Source of the DNA: Flavobacteriales bacterium
Lineage (GTDB): Bacteria; Bacteroidota; Bacteroidia; Flavobacteriales; Flavobacteriaceae
Length of the DNA stretch: 58,338 bases
Direction of reading: 5' to 3'
Assembly (NCBI GenBank): GCA_027066365.1
Contig: JAMONV010000001.1
Span: forward strand, 1 to 58,338
Shown piece after piece: positions 57,071 to 58,338 of the stretch; position 1 is the first letter of the stretch; each line of letters opens with the position of its first letter. The position numbers and the translations under genes are program-made. The notes below the pieces were generated by a model. It was not told the DNA's origin, searched no databases, and worked only from the letters and a program-made list of their open reading frames with translations.

Positions 57071-58264
57071 TTATTGTGATTGTAGAGATTTGGCCGGTTC
57101 CCAATAGTCAAGTTCCCTGATGTAGTAGGTTTCTCCGTCCCGGTCGCCGGGATATTGCACCACAATACGCGCATATACGCCCGGACGGTCGTTGATCATC
57201 CAGTAACGGAATTTTTTATTCCCGTGAATGCCTTCCACCACGGTGCAATGCAAGGAGAAATCCTCCGTTTCATACAAACTGTCGGTGCTGACGATACGAA
57301 AACGGTCCGGCCGGGGCATGGGGAAGAAGGGATTGTGGCTTTGCATTACGTTTCCCTTGCAGTTTTCGCTTATTCGCATCCGTTTTCCCGAGATTTTAAA
57401 CAGATAGCGGGCTATGCAAAATGTTTCGTTATTCCGGTTGCGTTGATGCCGGTCGAATTCGTTTGCGATGCGGTAACGTTCCAAGCCTTCGATATAGGTG
57501 AGGCGTTGATAATGATAGATTAGGGAAGTGTCATAATCAAGCCAAGATATTTGTTTCCACGGTAAGCGCGCTTCGTTTCCGCCGGCGGAAAAATCTTCCC
57601 GGGAAAAATACAGAGGCGGTGGCGGAGCCGTTTCCATGTCTTGAATCAAATCATAGGTTTTCCCGTTACGCTCTAAAGTCATTTCCCGTTCATTTTCTTG
57701 TTCCACTTTGTAAGTTCCGGTAAAATATCCGCCGGGATTGCGGATGACGATTTGCTTTTCTTCGGGCAGATAAATACCGGTAGCCACGCTCATTCCGGTT
57801 CCGTAATCGGTGAGCACAAACTCCGTAAGCATGGAGGAATCCCCGATTTTGAGATAAACTTCCGGGTCGCCGTAGTATAACCAAACGCCCGCTAAGGTGC
57901 GCAACAAGAAATCATCCGTCCAACGGCGAAATTCCAAGCGAATACCGTTCTTTTCCACCAACAGATGTCCGCCTCCGCGCCATTTGACCCTGAATTTTCC
58001 GTTGAATGAAGGCTCCGCTTCGGAATGTAAAGTGATTTGACCCTTGCGGTATGTCCAGCCGGCTATTTTTATGCCGTTGAACAAAATTTTTCCGTCGCGG
58101 GTGAATACCACGGGTTGATACGGTTTTGTGATGCGGTTACCGTCCGCATACGACACCCAAAGCCATTTGCCTGCCATTTGCGGGGAGGAAACCGGAAGAA
58201 GAGCGGACATCAAAAAAGCCGACATAACGGTCCCGAAGAGGAGATATGTGGATTTGCGTTTCAT
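57071..58264 (-). CDS. Uncharacterised secreted protein
   Basis: Not recognised. The 397-residue product starts with a signal peptide or anchor (KRKSTYLLFGTVMSAFLMSA, then LLPVSS). The first part (about 30-215) looks like two lipocalin-like modules, each with a Trp-rich start: AGKWLWVSYADGN, and LAGVWLYYGDPEVYL. A Pro-rich linker (TAPPPPLYF) leads to a second half with Trp/Tyr-rich strands. Lipocalin-like modules bind small hydrophobic molecules; this is a weak structural guess. It is the first gene of the fibre operon, and its start codon lies 9 bases after a hairpin with T-tract. Confidence 0.6.
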   Translation of the reverse strand: MKRKSTYLLFGTVMSAFLMSALLPVSSPQMAGKWLWVSYADGNRITKPYQPVVFTRDGKILFNGIKIAGWTYRKGQITLHSEAEPSFNGKFRVKWRGGGHLLVEKNGIRLEFRRWTDDFLLRTLAGVWLYYGDPEVYLKIGDSSMLTEFVLTDYGTGMSVATGIYLPEEKQIVIRNPGGYFTGTYKVEQENEREMTLERNGKTYDLIQDMETAPPPPLYFSREDFSAGGNEARLPWKQISWLDYDTSLIYHYQRLTYIEGLERYRIANEFDRHQRNRNNETFCIARYLFKISGKRMRISENCKGNVMQSHNPFFPMPRPDRFRIVSTDSLYETEDFSLHCTVVEGIHGNKKFRYWMINDRPGVYARIVVQYPGDRDGETYYIRELDYWEPAKSLQSQ

Positions 58265-58272
58265 TTATCGAA

Positions 58273-58309
58273 CAAAAAACAAAGGCTTTCCGGACGGGAA
58301 AACCTTTGT
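58273..58309 (-). terminator. Hairpin with T-tract just upstream of the 58264 start codon
   Basis: ACAAAGG-c-TTTCC (58279-58291) pairs with GGAAA-a-CCTTTGT (58297-58309) with one mismatch; on the minus strand it is followed by TTTTTTG (58273-58279). It would end a minus-strand gene lying to the right of the window, or act as an attenuator for the gene at 57071-58264. Confidence 0.65.
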
Positions 58310-58338
58310 CCGTTTGGTTTATTTTTAATCCCGGGAAT

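Overview
The window looks like chromosomal core DNA of a Bacteroidota bacterium, most likely order Flavobacteriales. The evidence is a type IX secretion (T9SS) type-A sorting domain, a TonB-dependent receptor with a carboxypeptidase-regulatory-like N-terminus, DUF4296, DUF5683 and DUF3467 proteins, the elongated flavobacterial LepB, and many TAnnTTTG -7 boxes (the Bacteroidota sigma factor motif) a short distance before start codons. No rRNA, CRISPR array, insertion sequence, integrase or phage module was seen. The genus cannot be fixed from the sequence alone.

Layout. 1-11 kb: iorB; a sugar-ketoisomerase-like cupin coupled to a MacB-type ABC permease (minus); then tyrS, a Dpm1-like glycosyltransferase and a DUF4296 lipoprotein; a secreted endonuclease/exonuclease/phosphatase protein; a TlpA-like lipoprotein; glnS; metK. 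A membrane-anchored HExxH protein converges on metK and overlaps its end. 11.6-20 kb (minus): a TonB-dependent receptor, an outer-membrane barrel candidate, a thioredoxin-fold protein, rpsT, two identical tRNA-Glu genes, and an operon of DUF151 nuclease, nucleoside permease, thyA and folA. 20-26.6 kb (plus): parA-parB-DUF5683-lepB-wbqC, then kbl with a clear promoter and one unknown gene. 26.6-32 kb (minus): ddl with a lipid-linked-sugar flippase, sixA-antiporter-diacylglycerol kinase, and a methyltransferase.

32-45.6 kb (minus) is the classic information-processing superoperon, read from high to low coordinate: promoter, tRNA-Thr(TGT), Tyr, Gly, Thr(GGT), tuf, tRNA-Trp, secE, nusG, rplK, rplA, rplJ, rplL, a two-hairpin attenuator-like element, rpoB, rpoC, DUF3467, terminator. 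Upstream lies a K+-dependent-type membrane pyrophosphatase, hppA.

47.9-53.1 kb (plus) is a tightly overlapped envelope operon: coaX, a barrel candidate, a TPR protein, lptC and a CNNM/CorC protein. 53.2-58.3 kb (minus) is the most accessory-looking part: four genes in a row, namely an unknown secreted protein preceded by a hairpin and T-tract, an unknown lipoprotein, a small T9SS cargo, and an 813-residue fibre-like protein with about 28 repeats of 17 residues and a C-terminal intramolecular-chaperone (S74) domain. This cluster, the HExxH protein, the parB/DUF5683 overlap and the rplL-rpoB hairpins are the best candidates for something not yet described.
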